From: Parietichytrium sp. I65-24A | Lineage: Eukaryota; Sar; Bigyra; Thraustochytrida; Thraustochytriidae | Direction: 5' to 3' | Assembly (NCBI GenBank): GCA_012862575.1 | Contig: BLSF01000064.1 | Coordinates: 183,098 to 247,097 of the forward strand | DNA length: 64,000 nucleotides | Shown here: positions 41,871 through 53,767 of the stretch, one piece after another | Layout of the letters: every line of letters begins with the position of its first letter | How positions within the stretch are numbered: the stretch's first letter is position 1 | The notes under the pieces: generated by a model | Database searches by the model: none | What the model saw: the letters and a program-made list of their open reading frames with translations, nothing else | Told to the model about the DNA's origin: nothing | Program-made: the position numbers and the translations under genes

Positions 41871-44514
41871 TATGATCAATACCTTTGTTCTTCTTTCGCT
41901 GCTCGCCTCGATTCGGCTTTTCCCGGTTTGGTGACTGCCTTAACTTTGAGGGCCAAGGCTTCCGATTCAAGGGCTTGTTCCATTGCTACCATTGCTGCAT
42001 TCATTCATTCATTCTCAAGTATCTACATTGTGCCGCTGTGAACACCAAGTTAGTACAGTACGTATTACCAGTGCTAAGTACCAGGTCCGTCGCAGCGAAT
42101 TATACCGATACTTGCTGTCAGTTCGAGCTGCTTTGAGCCCCCGCTGTTGGATCGGAATAGCTTTGATAGTTGGCCGTTCCTCCCTCGCACATGCCATTCT
42201 TTCCTATCGCGATGAAGTATGCGGAAAATACGAAGCAAATTTCGACTTTTCTCGCGAATAAATGGCTGTCAGGCACTCGAAGTGCGTTTTGCTCTCGAGG
42301 TATCGAGGTGGCTTCAACGCCTCCTCAGGAGCTTCGCTCATTCATTCGATGCGTTCTCTGCTTTGGCAAAGTGACGGGAAGCACTTACTGGCACATGGGA
42401 CTCGGAGCAGTGCAGGTAAGAAGGGCTCAAGACACTCACCATTCCCATCGTTCTCACCTTTCCGAGATGGATTCGGCCTCAGGAAAACTACGCCGTGCTC
42501 GGCCTGATGGAGTAAGCCCACGCGATTGGATGTGTTTCACAAAGTTTTCCTAGCCGAGCCAACCGAAATTGATCCCGCCTTCACCGCCTCCCCACACTGC
42601 CACACTCTCCCAAGCATGTCAACACGCAGAGCACGCAAGCGCAGGTACAGGTACAGGTACAGTACAAGAACCTGACACTTGTAAAAGCACGATGGCATTC
42701 CCACGGCGCTGAATCGCATGCCGAGCAATGGAGCGGAAGGGATTGTGAGACTCAGGACAGAACGCCTGGCAAAGTCAAATAATTAATTCGATCAGCACTG
42801 CATCTTTGCTTCAGCCCATGCGTTGTATGCGTTGCATCTTTTTTCTGACAGTCTTCCATTCCAATTCATCTTCTTCCAATTCTACTGATTAATGATCAAT
42901 CCAGGATGTCCAAGGTGTCCAGGATGCATCGTGCACCACTGTGACCATGGTACATCCACCTGATAACATGGAAAAACATGATGAACATTGATGTCAATCA
43001 ATTGATTTCAACATTTGATTTTTTTAACAGGTGATAAACATTTGTTGAATTTTGACTGACAGGTGATTGAGGTGATGTCATTATTATCGTATTCCCTCTT
43101 TTGACTACTAGCTAGCACTACAGCACTCGGTACCAGAGCTCGTACCAGTCAGTCGGTGCCTAGTGTATATGACTAGGAGCGCAGATATCGGCACTATCGC
43201 ACAATCATTATCGTATACAGGGGATGCTGCTAATGGTTTATTAATTGACTGTACTGACGGCGAAGGGGTCGGAAGAGATGCTCAGCACTTTTTTCCTTCC
43301 TTCTTTCTCCTCCTCCTTAATGCAAATAGAACTAGGAGTCACAGCCAACATTCTACAATCTTACAATCTTACTCACCACAGTCACTTCAGTACAGTAAAG
43401 TACTAGTACTAGTACTAGAACTCAGAAGTTCAAGTTCCCCCACGCCCGACGAGCAAAAAGTGCGTGCCAAGTCGTATTACTTTGTTTCATTTTCATGAAC
43501 CCATGAGCAGTGAAAAGTGTAAAGATTTGATTCACTGTCAACTTTGCATTCAGAATCCGGATATATCCAGATGGAGAGCACTGACTGCTGAGTACCAAAC
43601 CAGTCTAGTGAGGTGTGATTTTCTTGGAAATGTGTACTCACAGTCAAAACTCACAGTATCAGCAGCGAGTCCCGAGGCGACTGACTGCTGAGAGATGTGC
43701 TGTGTCATAAGCTTCTGGAATTTGCGTTTTGGTCTCACCGCTGATGCCTGTAGTCTGGTTTGACTCGCAATACTTGCAGTGAACACTTTTTTGTTTGTGA
43801 GAAGTAGTAAGTAACCTGCATTCGATCGCAGTCTCTATCCTACCGCTGGTGTGATTGTGAGACCGACGCGCACAGGCAGTCAGGTTCAAGGCCCTTCTTG
43901 TCTTTGGGAGACCGGACGAGGCGAGAGGTAGCGAGTCGATTTGCAAGCTTCCTCATTGAAGCGAACTTCAATTTAATATTTTTTGGCGTGGACATGAGCA
44001 AGCACAAGGCTAACAAAGCAAATGTGCAAGCGAGCTTTTCGATTAAAAAATTGTGAAGTTGCTTGATCCATCGCGATTGCAAACAATGACCTGTAGCTTT
44101 GGCTTTCGCGGTCGTGGCTGCGTGAAGACCACTGGCATCGGACGCTGAGTTCCGACGTCGAATGAATATACCCCAACCGAATTACCTGATACTCACATTA
44201 GCTGTCAGCGCACGAGAAAAATGCTACGTTCCAAGCGACGCCGAGTAACGAACAGCAGTCGCGCATTTTCCACCAAACGCAAAACCAAGAAGCGAAAGCG
44301 CGCGGTTTCCAGATGTTTCCAGCATGAATCAGCGCCTTCTGTCCCTGTCTGATGAAACGTGTTCATTGCATCCTTTGTACAGGCGAAAGTGCCCCATCGG
44401 TTGCTACGACATGTAAAGCTCTTTTTCAAATATCTAGATAAGACAGGACGAATTCATTGTTCATAGAATGTATGATAGATTGCATATTGGAAAAGACATC
44501 AAGATCGCTCTCAT
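41871..44514. other. 2.6 kb spacer between dioxygenases 1 and 2
   Basis: No gene is supported. Contains GTAC-rich stretches (43393-43425, CTAGTA repeats) and one copy of the recurrent 11-mer (43531). Confidence 0.6.
43531..43541 (+). promoter_or_regulatory. Recurrent 11-mer, copy 6
   Basis: TTCACTGTCAA. Shares TCACTGTCAACTT with copy 8. Confidence 0.4.
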
Positions 44515-45555
44515 TTATAGAGCACCAGCGAGAACCGCAAAGGCGGCAACCAGAACTGTTGCCACCCGCGAGGAGCTTGCTTGACTTCCGTCGTCAGAGG
44601 ATCCTTCGCTCTCCGTGGTTGGGGCAGAGGTTGGGTCAGAGGTTGGCGCCTCCGAGACAGTTGGAGCGGTAGGGGCAGTAGGAGACGCAGTGCCGGTTGG
44701 AGAGGCGGATGGCGTCGATGGGGTTCCCCCTACGGTGGTTGGGGTTGCAGTTGTTTCGGCGGTTCCATAAACGATAACTGTGGCGTATCCAACAACCCCA
44801 CTAGAGTATCCTGCCCCTGGGGTCGCCTCCCTCACGTCAATTGTCACTGCTCCAGAGTCTGAAACCGATTTATAGATGCTATCGTTTGTCAAATACATCC
44901 GCTGCTGTGTCGTGCTTGTGTATGGTGAATTTTTTGAGGTGATTTCGGTGGTGATTGAGTCAGGAGGAAAGATTTGGCCGACATGGACAATAGTGCCATC
45001 AGTGTAGCCTGTCTCGGTGGCAGAGATGGTGGTGTGCACCTTGAGGTGGATGTGGTCCGCGCGGCCAGTGTAGTATCCTGGATAGATGGTTGTGAACGTT
45101 GCATTTCCATAATTGTCGGTGACCTGGATTCCGCGAAGAAAAGTGCTGTCATCGGGGTTCTGGGTGTTGTCAGACAGATAGTGCGAGTATTTGCCAACAC
45201 CATCGCAGTGCCAAATCTCAATGCCAACCTTTGGAAGCGGCTCGCAATTGCTGGCGTTGATGACCTGAATAGTAAGATCAAATTGAACACCTGTGCGATC
45301 CTCTCTGATGTCACTCCGCACCTCCGTTTGATCCCACCAGTAAGGGCCTTCAGTCAGCTCCTGGTGCGCTACGCATGTGGCAGCAAGATTCCGGTTGCGA
45401 GCTTCACACGCTGACGCCAGTTGTCTGAACGCCAACTCTCTGTGGCTCACTGCGTCTTCATGGATGTGAGAATCGTCGTGACCAGCAGGTCCATCGCCAC
45501 GGCCTGCGTTCAGCACGCATGCATAGAGCAGGGTTGCAAGAACTTTCTTCACCAT
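44515..45555 (-). CDS. Secreted intradiol ring-cleavage dioxygenase-like protein 2
   Basis: 346 residues; signal peptide 1-20. Same layout as its neighbours: HDDSHIHEDAVSHRE, SACEARNRNL, QELTEGPYWWDQT, then the iron site with Tyr123 (WHCDGVGKYSHY), Tyr161/162, His168 and His170 (PGYYTGRADHIH). The linker (~270-325) is Pro-Thr-Ala-Ser rich, and the tail SSRVATVLVAAFAVLAGAL is a good GPI-attachment candidate. It should oxidise catechol-type aromatics outside the cell, probably held on the membrane. Confidence 0.9.
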   Translation of the reverse strand: MVKKVLATLLYACVLNAGRGDGPAGHDDSHIHEDAVSHRELAFRQLASACEARNRNLAATCVAHQELTEGPYWWDQTEVRSDIREDRTGVQFDLTIQVINASNCEPLPKVGIEIWHCDGVGKYSHYLSDNTQNPDDSTFLRGIQVTDNYGNATFTTIYPGYYTGRADHIHLKVHTTISATETGYTDGTIVHVGQIFPPDSITTEITSKNSPYTSTTQQRMYLTNDSIYKSVSDSGAVTIDVREATPGAGYSSGVVGYATVIVYGTAETTATPTTVGGTPSTPSASPTGTASPTAPTAPTVSEAPTSDPTSAPTTESEGSSDDGSQASSSRVATVLVAAFAVLAGAL

Positions 45556-48072
45556 CTTGCTTCTCCGAATGGTTGGTTGCGCTTGTTCTGTTCAAGTTGC
45601 CTCTTCAGCTATTCGGTGTCTGCCCAAGTGAGATGAGCTGTTCCATCCGGTCAACCATCACAGTCACAGCCACCGGCGCATTGCTAATCAATCCTTCCAT
45701 TCGCCCCAACGTTGGTTAGGGAGATGTGATAGATGGAGACCTTTGGCGCGCTTTGGCATGGAAAATCTCACTCGCTGTCTAGTAGGATCGATCACACTTT
45801 CAATCATTCAACCCCCCTTTCGAGATTATAGAACGGGGGTCTCGGTGCACGGAGTGAAGAGGTGAGTGTGTGTACTGTAGTACTGTTCAACTTGTTCGTT
45901 TGCAGTAGTTCTGCTGTAAGCTTATGTACCGTAAATTGTAATTGGAAACGCCTGCAAACTCCGATTGCCCCTTCAGTACCCTCAGTCGATTGGCGCAGTC
46001 TTGTTTCTTCATTCATTTTTTCTTTGTTTGTACCAGTATCTGTGTCTTGCCGGTCTGGCCGAACGTGGACTTGCTTCAGTAACTCAATCGTACAGGGCTG
46101 TCGGAATGGCTCGCACTTCTGCACTTGCCCCCGTCCCGCGATGTCCCGCATGGACTGGTCGGGCTGTCTCGCGCGAAGATCCATTGACCACCATTGACCC
46201 TATTGATCCACTGATCCACTCCTCCGTCATCACAAGCACTAAGTACTTACAACAGGCGTGGGCGTGGAAGCGGCCTACCGAATTCATATGAGTGTATTCC
46301 GAGCTCGTGATTCAGGTCGGATTGGTCTTCATCGAAACCATACGCGGGCGTAGTGATGGGTGGGTGCTGGCAAGCCTACTACTGGGGTAGAGTACCGGTA
46401 CGGAGAAGCGAGAGAGATAGAAAGATAGATGGAGAGAGAGCTGCGGGGTGAGAATGGGTGAGAGCGCACTTTGGGAAAAGTGGACACGTTCGTGCACATT
46501 GGATGTTGGATGTTCAATGTTCTCAGTGAATCGACCGTGAATGAACGAGCGTGAGTTATCCAATTCAAGGCGTTGGTTGCAAGGGATGGAGAGCCAACTC
46601 AGAGGTGTGCACGGTGTCCTTCCTTCCTTCCTTCCTTCCTTCTTTCATGCGTTCACCATTCCTTCCTCCTTTCGTTTCCGGTGCAAACTATGGACGCCGG
46701 CGGTGTAACTGGTTACTCAGACATCCGTGACTTCCGTGACGCTTTCGCTCACTCGCGATGATACTGCAACGGTACCAATACCCTGCGACCTGTGTCGTTG
46801 CAGAAAAACGAATGTCAACCTATTTGCACCTATTTGCAAAGTTGACACCCCAATGTCAGTGCCTTGTGTCTCTACTTACCTACATTGTCGCGTGAGGTGA
46901 ATATCGGTGGTACTAGTACGCGCGAAGAGTTGGAAGAGAGATGATTAGAGCTCTTCTTGAAAGATCACCCAGCCGCAGAAGTTCTTGGAACGGCTTGCAC
47001 AAGGATACCAGCGAAGATCGGTTTGTAGAAGTTAGGTCACGGTCGCGGCGTTAATCTCTGAGTCTCCGTCTGCTGTTGTTCGATTCATTGAACAACGACG
47101 GATGGAGATAGATAGCTCCACTCCTGAGTTGGCCATGGCGTAGCGGAAAAGCTTCGCGAGCGACTTTACATACTGAGTTTCCACCCAGTTTTGGCAAAGA
47201 CTAGATCAAAATGGTTTGTTGGTCAAGGGGATTGGGAAAGAAGATTGAGAAAAACAAAGAGCAAGTAAATGTTGAACTTTGAGTGGGAATAAGGCTATTT
47301 TTACTTGTCTTTGTATCGCGAGGGTCGACCAAGTGATTGAAAAAAAATGAGCGTTCAAAGATGCTATTTTCAGTGTCTTCCACTCTTTTGTAAATTTGCT
47401 CTTGGAAATAATGGGTTCGAGCGACGCAGATTTTTTATGTTCGCGCGAACTCAAAGAGCTTGCCCTCAATTGACCTGACGTAGAGCCAGGGGCGGCTCGT
47501 TCTAAAAAGATTCTTTCATGTTGGACCAAGGTTAGAAGCTGATGGGAAATGCTGCGATAGCTCGAGATCTCCATGATTTGCAAGACGGCAGATGACAAAT
47601 ACAGCGTTCAAACCTGTTCTTGGAAGTACACCGAACCACCAGCTCTCCGCACTTGAAGCTCCACATGACTCGGCAGGCAGAGGTCCTTGGAAGGCCTCCA
47701 TGCTGGATTTGATTGCCAGCAAAACTTCATTGATGTGGCAGTGTTTGCCTTGTTATTTCTCGATTAAAACATTTTTTATGGAAGGCAAACCCGTTTGACG
47801 CAATTGGGCTGACAACCAAAACTTGCGAACGCAGTGTAGAGTTCCGTGGGTTCCACTGCCCGCATCAGGGTTCGATCCGAGCACTGAAAGATCAAAGGTG
47901 TTGTATGCTCGTCAAAGAAATCCTGAAGACAAGAGAAAGAGAGAAAAGACCAAGTCTAAATTACTGTTATTCGTTTGTTTGGACCTGAGACGTGACAATA
48001 CGTGACAATATGGAAAGCAAGAGCCCTTGTGCCGCGGCGCAAGAAGGCGGGAGTGCTAGGTTGGCTTTGTGC
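45556..48072. other. 2.5 kb spacer between dioxygenases 2 and 3
   Basis: No gene is supported. Contains a (TTCC)n repeat (46620-46642). A TTCGATCC word at 47870 recalls a tRNA B box, but the flanks cannot form a T stem. Confidence 0.6.
46620..46642. repeat. (TTCC)n microsatellite
   Basis: Nearly six TTCC units. Confidence 0.9.
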
Positions 48073-49023
48073 TTAGCGCTGGCCAAAAACCGCAGCTAGA
48101 GTGGCCAAGACCAGACCAACGAATGGAGCTGACTCTGTGGAACCCGAGTTAGGAGCGAAGGTCGGCTGGCTGGTTGTAGGCTGCATTCCTGGAGGAGGAA
48201 CACCACCACCACCACCACCACCTCCGGTCTTCTCGCCATCGAGAACGATGATCGTTCCGTATCCGATCACACCAGCAGAGTAGCCAGCCCCTTCAGTGGC
48301 CTCGCGAACATCCATGGTGACTGCTCCGCTGTCAGTTACACTTTGGTAGATGTTGTCGTTGGTAAGGTACATGCGCTGCTGAGTGCTGGACGTGTACGGA
48401 GCGTTGTTAGCGGTGATCTCGTCGGTGATCTCGTCCGCAGGGAAAATTTGCCCAACGTGAATGATCGTGCCCTCCTCGTACCCAGTGGAGGTAGCAGACA
48501 CCCCGGTGTGGACCTTCAAGTGAATGTGGTCTGCGCGGCCGGTGTAGTAGCCAGGGTAAATGGTGGTGAAGGTCGCGTTCCCGTCGTCATCGGTGATTTG
48601 CATACCACGCAAAAAGCTGGAGTCGTCGACGATCTGGTTGTTGTCAGACAAGAAGTGCGAATACTTTCCAACAGCGTCGCAGTGCCAGATCTCAATGCCC
48701 ACGTCTGGAATTGGCTCGCAGGTCGTCGCGTTGATGACCTGAAGAGTGAGGTCGAATCTGACTCCCTCTCTGTCTTCACGAATATCGCGGCGCACTTCAG
48801 TCTGATCGTACCAGAAAGGACCCTCAGTAAGTTCTTGATGAACTACGCAAGTCGCCTGCAGGTTCCTGTTGCGAGCCTCACACGCAGACATGAGTGTTCG
48901 CATGGCGAGCTCACGATGGGAGACAGCGTGCTCATGCATGTGCGAGTCATCGCTGCCTGGTGGGCCATCGCCACGCACAACGGCGGCGGCGCAGAACAGG
49001 GATGCGGTTGCGAGGAACTTCAT
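48073..49023 (-). CDS. Secreted intradiol ring-cleavage dioxygenase-like protein 3
   Basis: 316 residues from the ATG at 49023. The open frame starts 37 codons earlier, but that leader is Lys/Pro/Arg-rich and would bury the signal peptide (MKFLATASLFCAAAVVRG). Iron-site residues are Tyr121 (WHCDAVGKYSHF), Tyr159/160, His166 and His168 (PGYYTGRADHIHLK). The linker is the shortest of the three, with a nine-Gly run and a few Pro-Thr units. The tail APFVGLVLATLAAVFGQR could direct GPI attachment. Function as for the two neighbours. Confidence 0.9.
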   Translation of the reverse strand: MKFLATASLFCAAAVVRGDGPPGSDDSHMHEHAVSHRELAMRTLMSACEARNRNLQATCVVHQELTEGPFWYDQTEVRRDIREDREGVRFDLTLQVINATTCEPIPDVGIEIWHCDAVGKYSHFLSDNNQIVDDSSFLRGMQITDDDGNATFTTIYPGYYTGRADHIHLKVHTGVSATSTGYEEGTIIHVGQIFPADEITDEITANNAPYTSSTQQRMYLTNDNIYQSVTDSGAVTMDVREATEGAGYSAGVIGYGTIIVLDGEKTGGGGGGGGVPPPGMQPTTSQPTFAPNSGSTESAPFVGLVLATLAAVFGQR

Positions 49024-49871
49024 CTTGTTGATTCCTAATATGTTTCTCTCCGGAATCTTTCGAGTTGATTTGGGTTTGGGGTTTGGTTGAGGCTTCCGGA
49101 GTTGCGAATGCTCGCCGATCGACGTTGAAAACAACCTATAGTTCCACCACTACTCTTTACCCGTAAAGGTACACCAATCAACACCTTGCCATTTGCAGGC
49201 GTTGGTTCCACCTGAGCGCGTGCTTTATTGCGCCTGCCATGTGCAATGCACTCGCGTTTACTTAAAACCAACAGCTTGAAAGAAAGAAGAGCAAGACCTC
49301 AAGCGCAGAAATTTGATTTCCGACGAGCAATTCTGGACACCCAAACTTTGACAAGAAGGGATACCCTCCGCAGGTAGAGAATGCCACAAGTACAAAGGCC
49401 AAAGTGTAACTTAAAAGCGAAGTCGTCTCTGTAGGAATCGATGTCAATATCCTCACTCCTACTTGTATTTGTCTCTCGCTCAACCAAACCTCGCTTCCAA
49501 TCCGACCGCGCACGTTGCTCAGCGTGTGCACATGTCTACTAACTTACTGTTAATTCACTTTCCCTCGCATTGCACACTGGCGGGCAACAAACTCAAGTCC
49601 AGGGCCGGTGCGGGGAGCCCGTCGAGGTACTGGTATTGCTACCTCCGATGAAACCTGGACTTGATTCTCGGGTATCGATCACACTCTCGGCGTTTTAGCG
49701 CAAGTTGAATATCTTTCGGTTCACAAAAATTCAGTCGCAGGAATCGCAAGGCATCGCTGGAGCCATCTTTCCACGCTCTCAAGGTGCTCACTGGCGCGAT
49801 GTACCTCCGAAAGTAAATCATAGTTTTCGTCAAAGGTTTTCTGATGCGCAAGTTTAGGCAGTGCTTCACGG

Positions 49872-49929
49872 CTCTGATCGCCGTGCCGAGCAAGAACTCT
49901 GATCGCCGTGCCGTTCTTGCTCGGCGATC
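49872..49929. repeat. Composite direct plus inverted repeat
   Basis: CTCTGATCGCCGTGCCG occurs at 49872-49888 and again at 49897-49913. GCCGAGCAAGAAC (49885-49897) is the exact reverse complement of GTTCTTGCTCGGC (49913-49925), with a 15-base loop. The pattern suggests templated duplication or a cruciform-forming element. Confidence 0.9.
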
Positions 49930-50700
49930 TAAATCCCGATGACTCGCGCGCTGGGTAGAGTGTTGTCTTGGTTGAGAGAATTGCTCCATTTGGAGTCCAG
50001 TCCATTCTTATTCAGAAATGGTAGTCTCGAACGTGTCTGATGGCCGAACAGCTAACAAAAACATCGGTCCAAAAATACGTGTTTACGCACTTGGTTTCAC
50101 AACGAAGAGCGACGGAGAGAATCGGTCTATTACGGCGCCTGCGACCCACCTCGTTGGTCTGTACCTTCTTTTGCAAATTGCAGTGATTCTTTCCCCTGGG
50201 TTTGCAGCATAAGTTATTTTCAATTGGAATATGATAGTTGTCCTCTATCACTGTCCGGAGTTGACGCGTGCCGTGGTTGTGAGTTTTTGTCCACTCCCCG
50301 ATCTCCCCGATCCAGCGGAACGTGAGTAGTGAGTAGCGTAATCACCCCAATCTCCGTACATCTCTGTCCATGGTATCATAGTCGCGAGCAAACAAAGGTT
50401 GTCAAGCTTCCTCAGGATGGTGCACAATCCATCGTGAAAGCTCGAAAAGCTTCGTTCATCGACGATGGGAGCGCTAACCAAGGGGAGAGTCGGAGGGGAG
50501 AGTTCACTGCTCGTGCCCCTCAGCTTGCCCATTTTGGGCGATGGGTGATGATGAGTGTGAGTGATCCTTTCCCAAAATTGCGTCCGACGTTCTCGAAAGT
50601 CGCTCACCTTCAACTCTGCATTCCAAGATACAATCACTCAATACTTGGTACTCAGTACATGCGGACCTGCTGAAGAAGAATGAAGCTGAGTTCAATCTTA

Positions 50701-50719
50701 CCAGGTACTCAGTACCTGG
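50701..50719. repeat. 19-bp perfect inverted repeat
   Basis: CCAGGTACTCAGTACCTGG: two 9-bp arms around one base, containing the recurrent word ACTCAGTAC. Confidence 0.9.
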
Positions 50720-51284
50720 CCTTCCGAATGCGTCATGAGCCATCGGCCCCCGCTCCCCTTCGCTTCATCGCGATGTGCGAGAAAACAAAAGCTCAGCCAC
50801 ATTCGCAATTTACTGTCCATCAATCGTTCCATCCAAGAAACAAATTGCACGAAATCAGCTTGGCCATACCAAGCCTGCATTAGCCCCTAAGGCGAGGTGT
50901 GTACCTGATCTTAAAGGACGATATAGCAGGTGGAGTATGACTGCGGTCGGAACGGCATCGAGGGACGGAGAAGGGAGTAGGATCAGGGATATTCACACTG
51001 TCAAGAGTTTTCAAGAGTTGTATCTTGAAATTCCGCCTAGTGGTCGATACCTGCATCAAAGATATCTCACCGAAGATCAAGGACCTACACGCAGCAGGAG
51101 GCAGCGGTTTGCTTGCAAGATGAAAAGAATAAAAAGAATAAAAAGCCAAATTCAATCTTTTCAACTGCGCCGCTTTTCATTCCCATGCTCTCTGCGGCTC
51201 CTTTTGTTCCTCAGCGTAAAAGTACATTCTTTTGATTCACACCCCACTCGATCAGTCGTTTTTTGTTGATTTGAATTTTCTTTG

Positions 51285-51295
51285 CTCACTGTCAA
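51285..51295 (+). promoter_or_regulatory. Recurrent 11-mer, copy 7
   Basis: CTCACTGTCAA, directly followed by an ATCA array. Confidence 0.4.
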
Positions 51296-52206
51296 TCAAT
51301 CAATCAATCAAAATAGCAGTACTGAGTACCTTTATTTGATTCACTTTTCATTGAAACTGTGTCATCATAAAGCCGCTGCGGCATAAGAACTCTGAATTCT
51401 GCACGATTGCAATGAAAGATATTCATCATGCAAATTTTCTAAACCACACACAGATAGTAGAAACCATTATTGTGCGGCAAAAACATTTATTCCAAATATC
51501 TGTTCACAAAGTCTCTCAACCATTGATCAGTTGAAGGGCCGTCAAGCTCTTGAAAAGAAGCGATCTTGTGCTTTACATCTTCACGCAACCTTTTCTGACT
51601 CAAATCGGGAGTGATCCGTTATATGAATGCTACAAATTAATTAGTGCAAACCATAGCAATGTGACATACAGAATGATTCACACATCAGTGCGGCCACAGA
51701 TCACGCGTTGCCGGATCAAGTACTTCAAAAGCAAGCCCTCGCGAGCTGCCATAAGGCATTTGGTAAACTTTGCACATTCAGCTACACCGAATCAGAATTT
51801 ACTACTGCTGTGCCACGCTCCATTCGTTGCACTTCCAGTGCGAATTTCTCTCAATTTGAAAGGCGAAGAATTTTCGGTCTCCAAGCGTAACAGCTCGGTT
51901 AGTCCGATGGGTAAGGTACACGGGTTCGAAAATTAGCCTTATAGGTCTCAGCTAATAACACTAACTCCAGTGGAATTGGCGAGTAACGAATTTATAGCCC
52001 AGAGTTGCGCAGAGATCTAAAACACAGGTGTTCGGGCAAGCGCAAAAGCAGCATTCAAACAGAGAACGACCGACGCCGCGCAGTGGGTGTGAACCAATCG
52101 CGCGAACTGAAGGCTTGACGAGAGAGCTCGGCTCAAGGCAGTGAGAACGTGACGCAAATGGAAACAGGCTTTCGGAGGGACTGAATTGCGCACGAACGAT
52201 TTTACA

Positions 52207-53370
52207 ATGTTTGCAGGGCCATACGAAAGTAGGTCGCGACTGGGATCTGCTCAGTCTTTGAGCAGAAGGGAGAGGCACGGGTCATCGTCATTCAGCTCGT
52301 ATTCTGCGCAGCCCTCTAGCTCTGTCTCGGCGAGGCTGGCGAGGGGCGTGAAGGGCTCGTCTGGGATATCGTCTCGCAAGGTGGTCGGCTCTCCGAAGAA
52401 TTCAAGCGCCACACGTCCAAGCACTGCCGATTCTCTATACGGGGTTAAAGGGTCCAAGGATGGAAAGAAAAACAGAAAGAGCCCTGTTCCCCGAAGCGTT
52501 GTCACCAGCTCGACAAGCCGCCGAGCAAATGATGCCGCGCTCCGTCTCCAAAAACGGAACCGAACCATCAGTGTGTACGGAGGGTTGAGCAACCAGAACA
52601 AACCTCGGTCGAAGAATGCAGATTCGCCATCACAGCTCCAACGATGGGCCGTACGGAGCTTTGACTTTGAAGAAAAAGATGATGATAGTGTAGATCTAGT
52701 CTTGGCCGGAACGTCACCCTCGCCCTCTTGGATGAGTAAATCAGCGAAGAACCCAGCATTCTCGATCTCGGGTTCGCCAGCAGACCGGCCACACAGCGCA
52801 CCAATCCGTTCTAGGCTCGCTCAAGAGTCCGACACGGGCAAGCCAGAATCAAGCTACGCAAACGCCTCCAGTGTTCCCGAATGCTCTGAGGAAGACGGAA
52901 GTGAAGCAATGCCTCAGAATTTCTTGCGGACAAACAACGACTTGGACGAGCTTGAAGCTGATGGCGACTCCCATTTTCTCGAGGAAGAGTCAAAGGAAGA
53001 GGAGCAACAACGCGAAAAGCCTTCTAATCTGCGGTGGCGCGATCTCGAGACAATGGATCAGGGGCTCTGCAACTTTCGCCATTTTCATTTCACCGACAAA
53101 TTACAAGAACTGGACGCTAGGATGCGAAGGCTACAGCTGAGCAAGCAGCCAGCCAGAGGCATTCTCAAGCCAAGCACCGTGCCGATACGTGTCTCCAAGA
53201 TGACTGCAGCCGACATGGAAGTTGGACCCGACGAAGACGGCGAGTTTCCAATCAACTCTCTCGTTGGTCGTAACACCATTGCAAACTCTGGACCATATCG
53301 ATCCATTCGCGAGGTGCAGCTTCAGTGGATGTACGACAATCTTCAGTACGAAAGCGACTATCTCCCGTGA
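52207..53370 (+). CDS. Unrecognised Ser-rich protein, 387 residues
   Basis: The frame opens at a TTG 21 bases earlier; the ATG at 52207 (MFAGPYESRSRLG) is the first usable start. No known domain is seen. Residues 1-150 are Ser/Arg/Gly-rich and probably disordered and basic. Residues ~225-285 are acidic (Glu/Asp runs, EEESKEEEQQRE). The C-terminal ~100 residues look more ordered: NLRWRDLETMDQGLCNFRHFHF, a short helix (LQELDARMRRLQLSK) and a tail with REVQLQWMYDNLQYESDYL. No signal peptide or membrane segment is visible, so it is probably cytosolic, nuclear or cytoskeletal. It lies 397 bp before the next + strand gene. Confidence 0.75.
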   Translation: MFAGPYESRSRLGSAQSLSRRERHGSSSFSSYSAQPSSSVSARLARGVKGSSGISSRKVVGSPKNSSATRPSTADSLYGVKGSKDGKKNRKSPVPRSVVTSSTSRRANDAALRLQKRNRTISVYGGLSNQNKPRSKNADSPSQLQRWAVRSFDFEEKDDDSVDLVLAGTSPSPSWMSKSAKNPAFSISGSPADRPHSAPIRSRLAQESDTGKPESSYANASSVPECSEEDGSEAMPQNFLRTNNDLDELEADGDSHFLEEESKEEEQQREKPSNLRWRDLETMDQGLCNFRHFHFTDKLQELDARMRRLQLSKQPARGILKPSTVPIRVSKMTAADMEVGPDEDGEFPINSLVGRNTIANSGPYRSIREVQLQWMYDNLQYESDYLP

Positions 53371-53767
53371 ACTTTATCTTATCCTAAACTTTCCCTTTAT
53401 CCCGCCCACGTGAACACGAACTTTTCTTATCTCCACAACAAAACCATATATCGTCCCCACCACGTCCCGGCCGCGTCACTCTGTGAAGCCCGAGCGAGAC
53501 TCCAAAAGCTACGAGCACCACAAGCAGCACCTGCGCGGCGCCAAGTCTCTCCGTCACAAGTTAGGCCCTTGCTGCTTCCTCGGCTCGTCACCGTACTAGT
53601 GCTCTCTACTCCTCCGCGGAGCGTGAGACGAGAGACGAGAGACCCCAGGACCCCAGCGGGTACTAGTGCTGTGCTTTGGACTGCGAACGCGCTGTAGCTC
53701 TCACGAACAACCTGAGTGTGTCTTAGTCCACACGCGCTGCGCGAACTGCGCTGGTCGTCCAAGCGAG
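53371..53767. other. 397-bp spacer and leader of the 292-residue gene
   Basis: GC-richer than its flanks. The downstream frame stays open from 53666 but has no ATG before 53768. No separate gene is seen. Confidence 0.6.

Larger units (their letters stand above)
49024..52206. other. 3.2 kb divergent region
   Basis: Upstream region of dioxygenase 3 (-) and the 387-residue gene (+). No coding frame is supported. It has a composite direct/inverted repeat (49872-49929), a near-palindrome (50701-50719), three ACTCAGTAC/GTACTGAGT words (50650, 50707, 51319), an (ATCA)n array (51291-51310) and one recurrent 11-mer (51285). Confidence 0.6.

Noticed and set aside
47820-47900. GGTTCGATCC, like a tRNA B box
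   Set aside because: The five bases on each side do not pair and no A box precedes it at tRNA distance.
48343-49038. 231-codon + strand open frame
   Set aside because: Antisense shadow of dioxygenase 3; equivalent frames lie opposite the two paralogues.
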